This document shows positions 54,572 to 63,755 of a stretch of 64,000 bases of DNA, piece after piece. The DNA is taken from assembly GCA_942491465.1 (NCBI GenBank), contig CALOBA010000032.1, positions 1 to 64,000 on the forward strand, read 5' to 3'. Source of the DNA: CALOBA01 sp942491465 (GTDB taxonomy: Bacteria; Pseudomonadota; Gammaproteobacteria; Chromatiales; Chromatiaceae). Made by a program: the position numbers and the translations under genes. The notes under the pieces are model-generated. The model was not told where the DNA came from. It saw only the letters and a program-made list of their open reading frames with translations, and searched no databases. Within the stretch, counting starts at the first letter, position 1. Each line of letters starts with the position of its first letter.

Positions 54572-55519
54572 ATGGTGCCAGGAAAGTCTGCAACCGATGA
54601 GCCGTGGGAGTTGCTTGACGCCCTACGACAGCGTGCGGCCGCCGCACCGCTGCCGAGCGCTGCGGTGCCCTTTGGGTTGGCCTCGGCGTCTCTGGTGCCA
54701 CTGAGGCCCGATCGGCAGCATCGGGCGGTCCTGATTCAGGAGGCGAGTGGCGCTTGGCGCTGCGGCCCCGCGTTGGCCGGTGGGCAAGGCGGGGCCATGG
54801 GCTCGCTGCTGCGATTGTATCTGCCGTTGTTCAATCCGGCGCTTGTCACCGGCTGGACCGTCGCCCACCTGGGCCAGAGCCTGGACGGATGCATCGCCAC
54901 CCACAACGGCGACGCCTGCTTCGTCACCGGACCCGAGAATATCGTCCACCTGCATCGGATGCGGGCGCTGGCCGACGCCGTCGTGGTCGGCGCCGGGACG
55001 GTCGCCAACGATGATCCCCGCTTGACCACCCGTCTGGTGCCCGGGCCGAGCCCGGTGCGGGTGGTGATCGATCCGATGCGGCGACTCGCGGAGCGTTTCC
55101 AGGTCTTTCAGGACGGCGCCGCGGAGACCCTGCTGTGCTGTGCCGGCGCGCAGGCGGGGGGGCGGGGGAAGCACGGTCGGGCGCGGGTGCTCCCGATCAC
55201 CGGTGCGGCCGATAGGCTGGACCTAGGCGCACTCAAGTCCGTGCTGCACGGGCATGGCCTGCGGCGCTTGTTTGTCGAGGGTGGCGGCGTCACCGTCTCC
55301 GGCTTCGTGGTCGCCGATCTGGTCGATCGGCTGCAGGTCACGGTGGCGCCGGTGGTGATCGGCCAGGGTCGTCCGGGCCTGGCCCTGCCGCGGGTGAACG
55401 CGCTGTCGGAGGCGCTGCGCGCCCCTTCCCAAGCCGTCCCGATGGGGCAGGACACCTGTTACGACCTCGATCTGCGGGCCGCCGGGCGCGGCCCCGGCAG
55501 CTCGGGGTCGGTGCGCTAG
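54572..55519 (+). CDS. RibD C-terminal-like reductase
   Basis: A 315-residue protein. The first ~105 residues are unrecognised. From WTVAHLGQSLDGCIATHNGD onward it is a dihydrofolate-reductase-like RibD_C domain: LHRMRALADAVVVGAGTVAN, DDPRLTTRLVPGPSPVRVVI, LRRLFVEGGGVTVSGFVVAD, and a final GQGRPGLALPR. The deaminase half of RibD is absent. It may reduce a pyrimidine or pterin intermediate. The ATG at 54572 is the first in frame after the creatininase gene; the tail overlaps the deaD stop by 4 bp, end to end. Confidence 0.88.
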   Translation: MVPGKSATDEPWELLDALRQRAAAAPLPSAAVPFGLASASLVPLRPDRQHRAVLIQEASGAWRCGPALAGGQGGAMGSLLRLYLPLFNPALVTGWTVAHLGQSLDGCIATHNGDACFVTGPENIVHLHRMRALADAVVVGAGTVANDDPRLTTRLVPGPSPVRVVIDPMRRLAERFQVFQDGAAETLLCCAGAQAGGRGKHGRARVLPITGAADRLDLGALKSVLHGHGLRRLFVEGGGVTVSGFVVADLVDRLQVTVAPVVIGQGRPGLALPRVNALSEALRAPSQAVPMGQDTCYDLDLRAAGRGPGSSGSVR

Positions 55520-58113
55520 TCTTCGGGCTTGCGCCAGGTGTAGCGATCGTCGCGGCGCTGCTGGGGGCTGCGTCCGCGGTCGTCGCGGTCCCGATCAAAG
55601 CTGCGTTGCGGGCGATCTCGGCCGCGGTCGTCGGCGCCGGGGCGGTCCCGATCAAAGCTGCGTTGGGGGCGATCCCGGTCGCGGTCGCCGGCGCCGGGGC
55701 GGTCCCGATCAAAGCTGCGTTGCGGGCGATCTCGGCCGCGGTCGCCGGCGCCGGGGCGGTCCCGATCAAAGCTGCGTTGCGGGCGATCTCGGCCGCGGTC
55801 GTCGGCGCGGGGGCGGTCCCGATCAAAGCTGCGTTGCGGGCGATCTCGGCCGCGGTCGGCGCCGGAGTAGCGATCACGGTTGCGGTCGCCGTTGCGGTCG
55901 TTGTCGCGCCCGCGGTAACGGCCGCCATCTCCCTCGGGGCGCGGGCGGTCGCGGCGGAAGCCGTCGTCGTTGCGCGGTGGGCGCCGGTCGTTGTCTCGCC
56001 AGCCGCCGCCGCCGCCGCCGTCGCGGCGCGGGGGGCGGCGCGGGGCGGCGAGGTCTTCGGGATTGGCGCGGCTGATGCGCATCGGCTGGCCGTTGACGCG
56101 CACGCCCTTGAGGTGCTGGAAGATCTCCTTGGGGACCTCCGGTAGGTCGACCAGGCTGTGGTCGTCGCGGATGTCGATGCGGCCGATGTGCTTGCCGTCG
56201 AGCCCGGCCTCGTTGGCGATGGCGCCGACGATCTCGCGGGCGCCGACGCCGTCGCGATGGCCGACATCGATGCGGTAGGTCAGCTTGTCGGCGTCGCCGC
56301 CGCGGTCCTCGCGCCGAGGTCGGTGCGGACGCTCGTCGTCGGGTCGCCCGCGATCCCGATCCCGCTGGCGCGGCGGACGCTGGTCGCGGGCGGAGAAGTC
56401 GCCGTCCTCGCGCCGCGGCTTGCGCTTCGGTGGGTCGTCCGGCACCTCCAGCGGGCGCTCTCGCTGCAGCTGGAAGCTCAGGGCCGCGGTCATGTCCATC
56501 AGGTCCAGTTCATGTTCCTTGGACAGGCGGTCGATCAGGCGGTAGAAGAAGTCCAGGTCCTGCTCGGCCAGGGTGCGGCGAAGATCTTCGACGAAGCGGT
56601 CGATACGCGAGGCGCTGAGGTCCGCCGCCGAGGGCGGCTCCATGGGCGCGATGCGCTGGCCGGTGACGCGCTCGATGGCGCGCAGCAGGCCGCGCTCGCG
56701 CGGCTCCACCAGCAGGATGGCGCGCCCGGTGCGCCCGGCGCGCCCGGTGCGGCCGATGCGGTGCACATAGGCCGACGGGTCGGTGGGGATGTCGTAGTTG
56801 ACCACATGGCTGATGCGCTCGACATCGAGCCCGCGGGCGGCCACATCGGTGGCCACCAGGATGTCGAGGTTGCCGTCGCGCAGGCGGCCGACGGCGCGCT
56901 CGCGCTGATCCTGGCTCAGGTCGCCGTTGATCGGCTCGGCGGCGAAGCCGTGGGCCTGGAGCCGGTGGGCCAGTTCGTCGCTGCCGTGCTTGGTGCGCAC
57001 GAAGATGAGCATGCCGTCGAAGGGCTCCATCTCCAGGATGCGCGTCAGCAGGTCGAGCTTGTGCCAGCGGGTGACCACGCAGTGGCGCTGATCGATGGCA
57101 TCGACCGTGGCTGCCCGGGTCTTGATCTTGACCTCCACCGGGTCGCGCATGCGGGTGCGGGCGACGCGACGGATGGGGTCGGGCATGGTGGCCGAGAACA
57201 GGGCGACCTGCACGTTGTCGGGGCAGTGCTCGAAGATGGCGTCCACCTCATCGGCGAAGCCCATCTTCAGCATCTCGTCGGCCTCGTCGAGCACCAGCGC
57301 GCCCAGCCCGGCCAGCGACAGCGAGCCGCGGCGCAGGTGATCCATGACCCGCCCCGGGGTGCCCACGATGACCTGGGGCACCCGGCGCAGCTGCTTGTTC
57401 TGCAGGCTGTAGCTCTGGCCGCCGTAGATCGGCAGCACATGGAAGCCGGGGATGTGGCGACCGTAGCTCTGGAAGGCCTCGGCCACCTGCAGGGCGAGCT
57501 CGCGGGTCGGGGTTAGGGCCAGCAGCTGCGGCAGGCGCTCGCCGTCATCGCGCGACGCCGCCCGCAGGCGGCTGAGCAGCGGCAGGGCGAAGGCGGCGGT
57601 CTTGCCGGTGCCGGTCTGGGCCTGACCGAGCAGGTCCTGGCCGTCGAGCAGATGCGGGATGCAGCGCTGCTGGATCGGCGTCGGTGTCTCGTAGCCCAGC
57701 TCGGCGATGGCGCGGGCGACCGGGGCGGCAAGGTCGAGGCTGGCGAAGCCCGGCTCGGCGGGGGCGTCATCGGCCGCAGGGCCGTCTGCGTCCCGGGCGG
57801 GCTCGGCCGGGGCCGTCGCCGTGGCCGGGGCTTCGGGCGTCCGCGGCTCGGAGACGGCTGGAGCGACGGCGGCGTCATCGGCCGCCGTTGCCCCGTCGGC
57901 TGCGTCGGCAGCGGGGCCATCTGCGTCTTGGACGGGCTCGGCCGGGGCTGTCGCCGTGTCGGACGATGGGGCTGGGGCTGCGTCCGTCAGGGGCCCCGAG
58001 GCGGTTGCATCGATGGGGTCTGAGGCTGGCGTGACGTTGCTGTCGGCTGGATGTGCTTGGGGCTCGACGGCGTTGTCGGCGGCCTCCGATTCTGGGGGTG
58101 GGCGGTTTTCCAT
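55516..58113 (-). CDS. deaD: DEAD-box RNA helicase with DbpA-type RNA-binding domain
   Basis: An 865-residue helicase of CsdA/DeaD type for cold-time ribosome assembly and RNA decay. An unusual 140-residue Ala/Pro/Asp-rich N-terminal extension precedes the core: FASLDLAAPVARAIAELGYE (Q region), LGQAQTGTGKTAAFALPLL (I), VLDEADEMLKMGF (II), FSATMPDPIRRVA (III) and VHRIGRTGRAGRTGRAILLV (VI). A DbpA-type RNA-binding domain follows (LTYRIDVGHRDGVGAREIVG). The end is an Arg/Asp/Gly tail built of five 19-residue repeats (RPQRSFDRDRPGA core). The start at 58113 is the first ATG giving this N-terminus; one 15 codons upstream is possible. Confidence 0.94.
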   Translation of the reverse strand: MENRPPPESEAADNAVEPQAHPADSNVTPASDPIDATASGPLTDAAPAPSSDTATAPAEPVQDADGPAADAADGATAADDAAVAPAVSEPRTPEAPATATAPAEPARDADGPAADDAPAEPGFASLDLAAPVARAIAELGYETPTPIQQRCIPHLLDGQDLLGQAQTGTGKTAAFALPLLSRLRAASRDDGERLPQLLALTPTRELALQVAEAFQSYGRHIPGFHVLPIYGGQSYSLQNKQLRRVPQVIVGTPGRVMDHLRRGSLSLAGLGALVLDEADEMLKMGFADEVDAIFEHCPDNVQVALFSATMPDPIRRVARTRMRDPVEVKIKTRAATVDAIDQRHCVVTRWHKLDLLTRILEMEPFDGMLIFVRTKHGSDELAHRLQAHGFAAEPINGDLSQDQRERAVGRLRDGNLDILVATDVAARGLDVERISHVVNYDIPTDPSAYVHRIGRTGRAGRTGRAILLVEPRERGLLRAIERVTGQRIAPMEPPSAADLSASRIDRFVEDLRRTLAEQDLDFFYRLIDRLSKEHELDLMDMTAALSFQLQRERPLEVPDDPPKRKPRREDGDFSARDQRPPRQRDRDRGRPDDERPHRPRREDRGGDADKLTYRIDVGHRDGVGAREIVGAIANEAGLDGKHIGRIDIRDDHSLVDLPEVPKEIFQHLKGVRVNGQPMRISRANPEDLAAPRRPPRRDGGGGGGWRDNDRRPPRNDDGFRRDRPRPEGDGGRYRGRDNDRNGDRNRDRYSGADRGRDRPQRSFDRDRPRADDRGRDRPQRSFDRDRPGAGDRGRDRPQRSFDRDRPGAGDRDRDRPQRSFDRDRPGADDRGRDRPQRSFDRDRDDRGRSPQQRRDDRYTWRKPED
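55591..55875. repeat. Five tandem 57-bp repeats in the 3' end of deaD
   Basis: CCGATCAAAGCTGCGTTG recurs at 55591, 55648, 55705, 55762 and 55819, exactly 57 bp apart. The period is a whole number of codons (19), so copy number can change without breaking the frame. The units differ at a few bases only. The encoded tail is Arg/Asp-rich and probably disordered. Confidence 0.95.
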
Positions 58114-58600
58114 CAGGGGTCTCGGCGGGGGCGGGCGGTGCGCGACATCCCGCTGCAAGGGCGGGGCGCAAGATAGCCGAACACTATCACCCGTTGCCGG
58201 GATCAGATCAACGATAATCCGACGGGCGGAAGATCTTGGCGAGGCTGAGACCGAGCCGGTCCGGGCTCACCAATCCCAATCGTGGGTCTCGCCGATGGGG
58301 GCGGCATGGCCAGTAAGGATCGGTTCAGAAACAAGTGGCGCAGACGCCCGCTCGCTGAACCTTTTGATTGGCCATTTCGTCGTTGCGTCTGCACCACTTG
58401 TTTCTGAACCTTGACTAAGCCGCTTGATTCGGTTACCCGGGTCCGGGTCCGCAGGTCCAGCGTCTATTCACACTGTTTCGGTCAAGAATTGTCATGGAGC
58501 GATGCGCTGTTGGCGGATAGGCTTGTTGTCCATGCGGCAAGCATCAAACTTGCAACAAGGCGTGAACAAACACCGTAGTTGTCCCCGGAGGACCTGAACA
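58114..58600. other. Divergent promoter region of deaD and the AarF gene, with a MITE
   Basis: Apart from the 89-bp element at 58322-58410, no gene or strong promoter was recognised. A long 5' leader is common for deaD messages, and the space would allow one. The AarF gene start is preceded by GGAGG (58588-58592). Confidence 0.5.
58322..58410. mobile_element. 89-bp MITE, copy 2
   Basis: This differs from the copy at 29760-29848 at only a few bases (for example TCGTCGTTGCGTC against TCGTGGTTGCGTC). GGTTCAGAAACAAGTGG and CCACTTGTTTCTGAACC form the ends. The flanks GTAAGGATC and TTGACTAAG fit a TA target. It shows that the element moves into core DNA as well. Confidence 0.88.
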
Positions 58601-59992
58601 ATGACCGAACATACCGCGACCCCCGGCCTGGCTGTGCCGAGCCGACGCCTCAGCCGGCTCTGGCACCTCGGGCGCGCCACCACCGACCTGGCCGCCGGCG
58701 TCGGCCTCCGCGGCATGATCGATATGGCCCGCGCCCGCGGCGATGAGGGCAATCGCATCCGCCTCAGCCCGGCCGCCACCCGCCGCTTCACCGACCGGCT
58801 CGCGCGCATGCGCGGCGCGGTGATGAAGATGGGCCAGCTGATGTCCATGGACGGCTCCGACGTCTTTACCCCGGAGGCGGCGGAGATCATGGCCACGCTG
58901 CGCGACCGCGCCCAGCCCATGCCGCTGGGACAGCTGGCGAAGGTGTTGGACGCGGAGTACGGCCGCGATTGGAAGCAGCACTTCCGACGCTTCGAGTTCA
59001 CGCCCGTCGCCGCCGCCTCCATCGGTCAGGTGCATCGCGCCGAGACCCGCGACGGCCGCCGCCTGGCGCTGAAGGTCCAGTTCCCCGGCGTGCGTGAGAG
59101 CATCGACAGCGACATCGACAACCTGGGCTTCCTCGGCCGCAACCTGGGCATGGTGCCCAAGGGCCTGGAGATCCAGCCGATGCTCGAGCAGGCCCGGCGC
59201 CAGCTTCACCAAGAGGCCGACTACGGCGCCGAGGCCGACGCCCTGGAGGCCTACGGTGCGCTGATCGGCGATGATCCGGACCTGAGCGTGCCCCGGGTCC
59301 ATCGCGACCTGTCCACCAGCCGCATCCTGGCGATGGACTTCGCCGACGGCGTGCCCATCGACCGCTTGACCGATACCGACTTCAGCCGCGCCGAGCGCGA
59401 CCACGTCGCCAGCGCCCTGTTGCGGCTGGTGTTGCGCGAGCTGTTCGACTTCGGTCTGGTGCAGACCGACCCGAACTTCGGCAACTACCTCTACGATCCG
59501 GCCAGCCGGCGGATCACGCTACTCGACTTCGGGGCCGCTCAGCCGGTCTCGGCGCGGCTGGTGGGTCACTACCGGCAGCTGGGCCTGGCCGGCTTGAACG
59601 ACGATGCGGACGGGCTGCGCGAGGCGTCCATCGCGCTCGGCTACATCGGCGCCGACGACCCGCCGCAGAAGGTCGCCGCCCTGGTGGAGCTGGTGCGTCT
59701 CTCCGGCGAGATGCTGCGCGGCGAGGGCGCCTACGACTTCGGTCAGTCGACGTTGTTCGAGCGGGTCTTCAACCGCGGGCGCGATATGTTTATGGACGAC
59801 GCCTTCACCCGCATCCCGGACCCGGAGACGATATTCCTGCATCGCAAGTTCGCCGGTACCTTCATGCTCGCCCGCCGGTTGCGTGCCCGCGTCGACATCG
59901 GCGACATGATGCGGGAGTTCCTGGCCCCGACCGGCTACGACTCCGGCGCCTCGTCGGTGAGCGCCAGCTCGCGCAGCAGCGCGGTGGCATAG
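58601..59992 (+). CDS. AarF/ABC1/UbiB family atypical kinase
   Basis: A 463-residue protein of the UbiB-ABC1 family. MRGAVMKMGQLMSMDG is the KxGQ N-terminal signature; VAAASIGQVHRAETRDGRRL is the Ala-rich nucleotide loop that replaces the usual Gly loop; LALKVQFPGV holds the conserved Lys, FGLVQTDPNFGNYLYD the catalytic-loop Asp and Asn, and ITLLDFGAAQPV the DFG. It lacks the C-terminal membrane helices of UbiB, so it may act on lipids or quinones in another role. The 3' end overlaps truD by 58 bp, end to end. Confidence 0.93.
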   Translation: MTEHTATPGLAVPSRRLSRLWHLGRATTDLAAGVGLRGMIDMARARGDEGNRIRLSPAATRRFTDRLARMRGAVMKMGQLMSMDGSDVFTPEAAEIMATLRDRAQPMPLGQLAKVLDAEYGRDWKQHFRRFEFTPVAAASIGQVHRAETRDGRRLALKVQFPGVRESIDSDIDNLGFLGRNLGMVPKGLEIQPMLEQARRQLHQEADYGAEADALEAYGALIGDDPDLSVPRVHRDLSTSRILAMDFADGVPIDRLTDTDFSRAERDHVASALLRLVLRELFDFGLVQTDPNFGNYLYDPASRRITLLDFGAAQPVSARLVGHYRQLGLAGLNDDADGLREASIALGYIGADDPPQKVAALVELVRLSGEMLRGEGAYDFGQSTLFERVFNRGRDMFMDDAFTRIPDPETIFLHRKFAGTFMLARRLRARVDIGDMMREFLAPTGYDSGASSVSASSRSSAVA

Positions 59993-61044
59993 GCCCCGGG
60001 CGGCAGCGCGAAGCGCAGCAGCAGCTGGTCGGGCGCCGGCCGGTCCCCGCTCAGGTCGACGGGGTTCAGGCGCAGCGCCCGGCGCTCTTGGCGCATGCCG
60101 GCGCGGGCCAAGCCGTCGATCCAGTCGGCAAAATCTTCCGCGACGGCGGCCTCGGTCACGGCGACGGCACCGGCGCTCAGCGACTCGCCTGCGCCGAACA
60201 GGGGTCCGGTGGGCAGGATGTCGCCGCTGGCGTGGCGCGCGGCGATGGCCTCGTCGATGGTCTCGGCGAGGAAGTGCGAGTTGGAGCCCGCCAGCTGCAT
60301 CCGTTCCCCCGGCAGCAACCGGTCCCAGCGTCCGTCGCGAACCCGTCGCGCGAGTACCTCGTTGAATAGCTGACTGCGCGCCGCCGACAGCCACAGCCCC
60401 CGTTGCTGGCGACTGCCGCGGAGGCGCTCGCCGCGAAACAGGGCCATGGCCCGGTGCAGATTCCCGGCGCGGTGGCCGAAGCGCTGGGGGCCGAACCAGT
60501 TCGGCACGCCCTGCGCGTTGATGCGGTCGATCCGCTCGTCGATCTGCTCGGGGTCGCCGGTGACATCGCGCAGCAGCAGCCGGAACGCGTTCCCGGCCAG
60601 GGCGCCGCGGCGCAGCTTGCGACGGTGGCGATGGACCTCGATCACCTCGATCCCGTCGCCGTTCAGCACCGACCAATCCGGCCCCGTCGAATCCCTGCCC
60701 GCCGCCTGCTCCGCGGGTAGCGAGAACCACTGGGTGGTGACGGCACGCCGATCCTTAAGCCCGGCGTAGCCGACGTCGCGCCCCGGTACCTCGGCGAGTG
60801 CGGCCAGCCGGCGGGCCACCCATTCCGTATTGGCGTCGGTCTTGCGCACGCGCAGCAGCCAGTGCGGGCCGTCGCCGTCGGCGTCGAAGCCGAGCTGCTC
60901 GTCGACCTGAAAGTCCGCCGGCGTCTGGCGCAGCTTGGCGCGTGCCGGCGGGGTGCCATGGGCGTAGGGCAGGGTGTCGAAGTCGAGCCAGCTAGGGATG
61001 GGGCTGTCGTTCACTGGCGCGGCGGGCTGGGTGGGTTCTTGCAT
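59935..61044 (-). CDS. truD: tRNA pseudouridine(13) synthase TruD
   Basis: A 369-residue enzyme that makes pseudouridine 13 in tRNA-Glu. RQTPADFQVDEQLGFDADGD is the family N-terminus, DVGYAGLKDRRAVTTQWFSL holds the catalytic Asp, and the TRUD insertion domain is bounded by VPNWFGPQRFGHRAGNLHRA and LRFALPPGAYATALLRELAL. The length and all key blocks match. The last 19 codons overlap the AarF gene on the opposite strand. Confidence 0.96.
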   Translation of the reverse strand: MQEPTQPAAPVNDSPIPSWLDFDTLPYAHGTPPARAKLRQTPADFQVDEQLGFDADGDGPHWLLRVRKTDANTEWVARRLAALAEVPGRDVGYAGLKDRRAVTTQWFSLPAEQAAGRDSTGPDWSVLNGDGIEVIEVHRHRRKLRRGALAGNAFRLLLRDVTGDPEQIDERIDRINAQGVPNWFGPQRFGHRAGNLHRAMALFRGERLRGSRQQRGLWLSAARSQLFNEVLARRVRDGRWDRLLPGERMQLAGSNSHFLAETIDEAIAARHASGDILPTGPLFGAGESLSAGAVAVTEAAVAEDFADWIDGLARAGMRQERRALRLNPVDLSGDRPAPDQLLLRFALPPGAYATALLRELALTDEAPES

Positions 61045-61116
61045 GGGGCCTTCTTGGGTTGCGCTGAGCCTCCGCTGGCGGGGACTGCGGGGGAGAGCGA
61101 GCTTGATTGCGGACTA

Positions 61117-62310
61117 CTAGTCTCGAACGTCGACGGGTAGCCGGGGTAGCTGGCGGAGGAGGGCCTGGATGCGCTCGTGCTCGGGTATCGGCATGTGCAG
61201 CTTAAAGCGCCCGCCGGGGCCGACGCGGTAGGGGTGGCCGCCGAGGTCGAGGAGGGTGCCGGGGGGGGCGTGGCCGGTGACGATCAGCTCGGCGGTGAGG
61301 CCGATGCCGTCGGCGTCGCGCAGATCGGTGATGGGGCCGCTGCCGGGGGTCGGGATGTCGTCGGGACGATGGTCCGGGGTGGCGTTGGCCGTCGGATCGG
61401 CCGCGGGGTGTCGGTCGGCGTCGGGGCCTGGTGGCGGTGCCGGCGCGGGCTGCGCTGACTCGGCGCCGTGGCGGAGCTGGGCGGATTGGATGGGATCGGC
61501 CGCGACCGGGGGGCTGCTGTCCGGCCCGCTGCCGATCAGGATGCGGCCGTCGGCGAGGTAGCGGACGGCATGGATGCGACTTGGGTCGTCTTGGGTCGCG
61601 GGTCGGGCTGCGGGGCCGGCGGGTGCCGTGGTGGAGGTCGTCGGGGTGGCGGTCGGCGTGGGTACGGGTGCGGCTTCGGGGCGGTTGAGGTCGACGGGAG
61701 ACAGGACCTCAGGGGACGGACGGCTCGGGTCTGCCGCGGCGGGCGCAGCGTCCGCTACGCTCGCCGGCGATAGCGCGCCCCCGGCGCGATCGGCGCTCGG
61801 GCGCAGATCAGGCGGCTGGTCGGCCCCCAGGGCGATGCGGTTGGAGCGCAGCAGCAGCACCCAGCCGCCGCCCGGGGTGGTCAGTCCGAACTCGGCCTGG
61901 AAGCCGGCCTGTCCGTCGGGCTGGTCGAAGCGATGTCGTCCCCGCGGATCGGCGTCCGGCGACAGGTCCGACAGCTCGGTTTGGGCGGCGACCTCCACCC
62001 GGCCGCCGTCACCGATGCGGCACAGACGGATGGCGGCCTGCGGCGCGGGCAGGTAGTCGGGGAAGCTGTCGCGGGCGGCCTGCGGGTCCAGGTCGGCCAG
62101 GTCCCAGTCGACGGCGAGGCCGGTGCGCACGGGGTAGAGCACGAGCCGGGCACCGCGGCCGAGGTCCGGGAACGGGGCGGGGGGCGCGAGCGCCCGGCCG
62201 TCGGCATCGCGTCGGGGGGAGAGCGTGAGATCGATGCGGGGTCGGCGCAAGGCGGGGGCCGGGTGCTCGGCGCCGCGGCGGTGGCTGGGGGTGGATTCGG
62301 TCATCTGCAT
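61117..62310 (-). CDS. DUF4912-type protein with Pro/Ala-rich linker
   Basis: A 397-residue protein. The N-terminal block (LVLYPVRTGLAVDWDLADLD, AIRLCRIGDGGRVEVAAQTE, FGLTTPGGGWVLLLRSNRIA) fits DUF4912, a fold seen in glycan-linked proteins. A long low-complexity stretch rich in Pro, Ala and Asp follows (about 170-320). The C-terminal stretch (GLTAELIVTGHAPPGTLLDL, PYRVGPGGRFKLHMPIPE) resembles a second small beta domain. It ends upstream of truD and follows the GH57 gene on the same strand by 42 bp; the pairing with GH57 suggests a role in glucan metabolism. Confidence 0.75.
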   Translation of the reverse strand: MQMTESTPSHRRGAEHPAPALRRPRIDLTLSPRRDADGRALAPPAPFPDLGRGARLVLYPVRTGLAVDWDLADLDPQAARDSFPDYLPAPQAAIRLCRIGDGGRVEVAAQTELSDLSPDADPRGRHRFDQPDGQAGFQAEFGLTTPGGGWVLLLRSNRIALGADQPPDLRPSADRAGGALSPASVADAAPAAADPSRPSPEVLSPVDLNRPEAAPVPTPTATPTTSTTAPAGPAARPATQDDPSRIHAVRYLADGRILIGSGPDSSPPVAADPIQSAQLRHGAESAQPAPAPPPGPDADRHPAADPTANATPDHRPDDIPTPGSGPITDLRDADGIGLTAELIVTGHAPPGTLLDLGGHPYRVGPGGRFKLHMPIPEHERIQALLRQLPRLPVDVRD

Positions 62311-62352
62311 CCGTGCCGGACGCTTTGGTGGTCGGCCAAGGCGGGCATGGGC

Positions 62353-63579
62353 TCAGGTCTCGGATGCCTGGTCCGGGTTGGCCGCGCGGGCGATGAGGTC
62401 CAGCAGGTCCGGGCGGCGGGCCGCTTCGGCGGCCCGGCGCATGGCGGCGACGGCCTGCTCGGTGAGGGCGCGCAGACGCGGCTGCCAGGTGTCGTCCCAG
62501 GCCAGAAAGCAGCTCGTCTGCGCCTCTAGGATGCACTGGCGGGCCTCATGCAGGGCCGGGTCGGCATCGCCTGGGGTCAGCAGCGGCTGTCGCCAGGCGT
62601 GACTCAGGGCGTTGACCCGCTCGGCCGCGCCGCGCTGGCTGGCCGAGCCGGTCCATTGGCGGAAGTCGGCACCGGAGTTGCTGCCCACGTTCCAGGCGCC
62701 GGTCTGCACCTGGGCCTGGACGTCGCAGATGTGGTGGTCGAGGTAATCGCCGAGGGTGACCGGCCGGGACGCGGCCTGGCCGGCGCGAACCTGCTCCATG
62801 TAGGGCGCGAAGTAGTGTCCGAAGAACCCCGAGGGCTCGTGGATCTGGCGGAACCAGCCGCCGGTGGAGCCGTCGCACCAGGTGGTGATCAGTCGCGGGC
62901 TCGCCGGTCGGGGCGAGGCGGCGCATTGCGTCTGGACCTCCCCGCGCAGCCAGTCGGCGTCGAGACCGCTCTGCTGGGCATTGGACAGGCCGCGATGGCG
63001 CGGGACGATGCTGATGCAGCGATCCTCGCGGCAGGCGAGGTAGGGGCGGAAGCTGTCCTGCACGCCGTCGGCGGGGTGGACGTGGACGCCGTCGACGATG
63101 CAGTAGTCATAGCCGGCGCGGATCAGGACCGGGATCATGTCCATGGCGAAGGCCATCTCCGGCGGCCAAAAGCCGCGCGGGGCGGCGCCGAAGGTGTCGG
63201 CGGCGATGTCGCTGCCCATGCGGATCTGATCCTCCCAGTCCGCCGCCGGGATCAGCGGGAAGACGGGATGAAAGTAACCGCTGCCCACCAGCTCGATGTT
63301 CGGTGCCTCGCGATAGCGCCCGAGCATGGCGGGGATGTCGATGATGTGGCGCGCCCGATCGATCAGCTCCGGATCGCGCGGCTGCTCCAGCAGCACGCCG
63401 GTGAAGCCGATGTGCAGGCGGGCGACGTCGCGGTAGCGCTCGGCATAGCGCAGCGGTCGCTCCAGGCAGCGCAGGATCTGCTCCGCCTCCCAGGGCTGTG
63501 CGCCGAGCAGCGCGCGCAGATTGCCGCGCGGCTGGTGCATGTGCAGGCCCGCGGCGTGGGCGATGGTCGCGCTGGTCAT
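62353..63579 (-). CDS. Glycoside hydrolase family 57-like protein
   Basis: A 408-residue protein of the GH57/38 beta-alpha barrel class. AAGLHMHQPRGNLRAL supplies the first His region (HMHQP), LHIGFTGVLLEQ and GSGYFHPVFPLIP follow, and RGFWPPEMAFAMDMIPVLIR has the WxPE motif that carries the nucleophile Glu in GH57. YCIVDGVHVHP and LSNAQQSGLDADWLRGEVQT complete the core. GH57 enzymes act on alpha-glucans (amylase, branching enzyme); the exact activity is not clear. The C-terminal ~100 residues are helical. Confidence 0.88.
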   Translation of the reverse strand: MTSATIAHAAGLHMHQPRGNLRALLGAQPWEAEQILRCLERPLRYAERYRDVARLHIGFTGVLLEQPRDPELIDRARHIIDIPAMLGRYREAPNIELVGSGYFHPVFPLIPAADWEDQIRMGSDIAADTFGAAPRGFWPPEMAFAMDMIPVLIRAGYDYCIVDGVHVHPADGVQDSFRPYLACREDRCISIVPRHRGLSNAQQSGLDADWLRGEVQTQCAASPRPASPRLITTWCDGSTGGWFRQIHEPSGFFGHYFAPYMEQVRAGQAASRPVTLGDYLDHHICDVQAQVQTGAWNVGSNSGADFRQWTGSASQRGAAERVNALSHAWRQPLLTPGDADPALHEARQCILEAQTSCFLAWDDTWQPRLRALTEQAVAAMRRAAEAARRPDLLDLIARAANPDQASET

Positions 63580-63755
63580 CTGCGGGCACGGCTCCGGTGG
63601 ACGGGTGCATGATGCTCGGCGGTGGCCGGGACGGGGCTCGCCCTTGCTCTGTGGACGGGGCGAGACCCCGGTGTCGGCTGATCGGGTAGGGTCTGTCCGG
63701 GGTCCGAGGGCGGTTCGGGACGAACGATGGGCCGTGAGTATAGCTGATCCAAGCC

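Noticed and set aside
55591..55875. Possible CRISPR or REP array
   Set aside because: The repeats are contiguous, in frame and part of the DeaD coding sequence.
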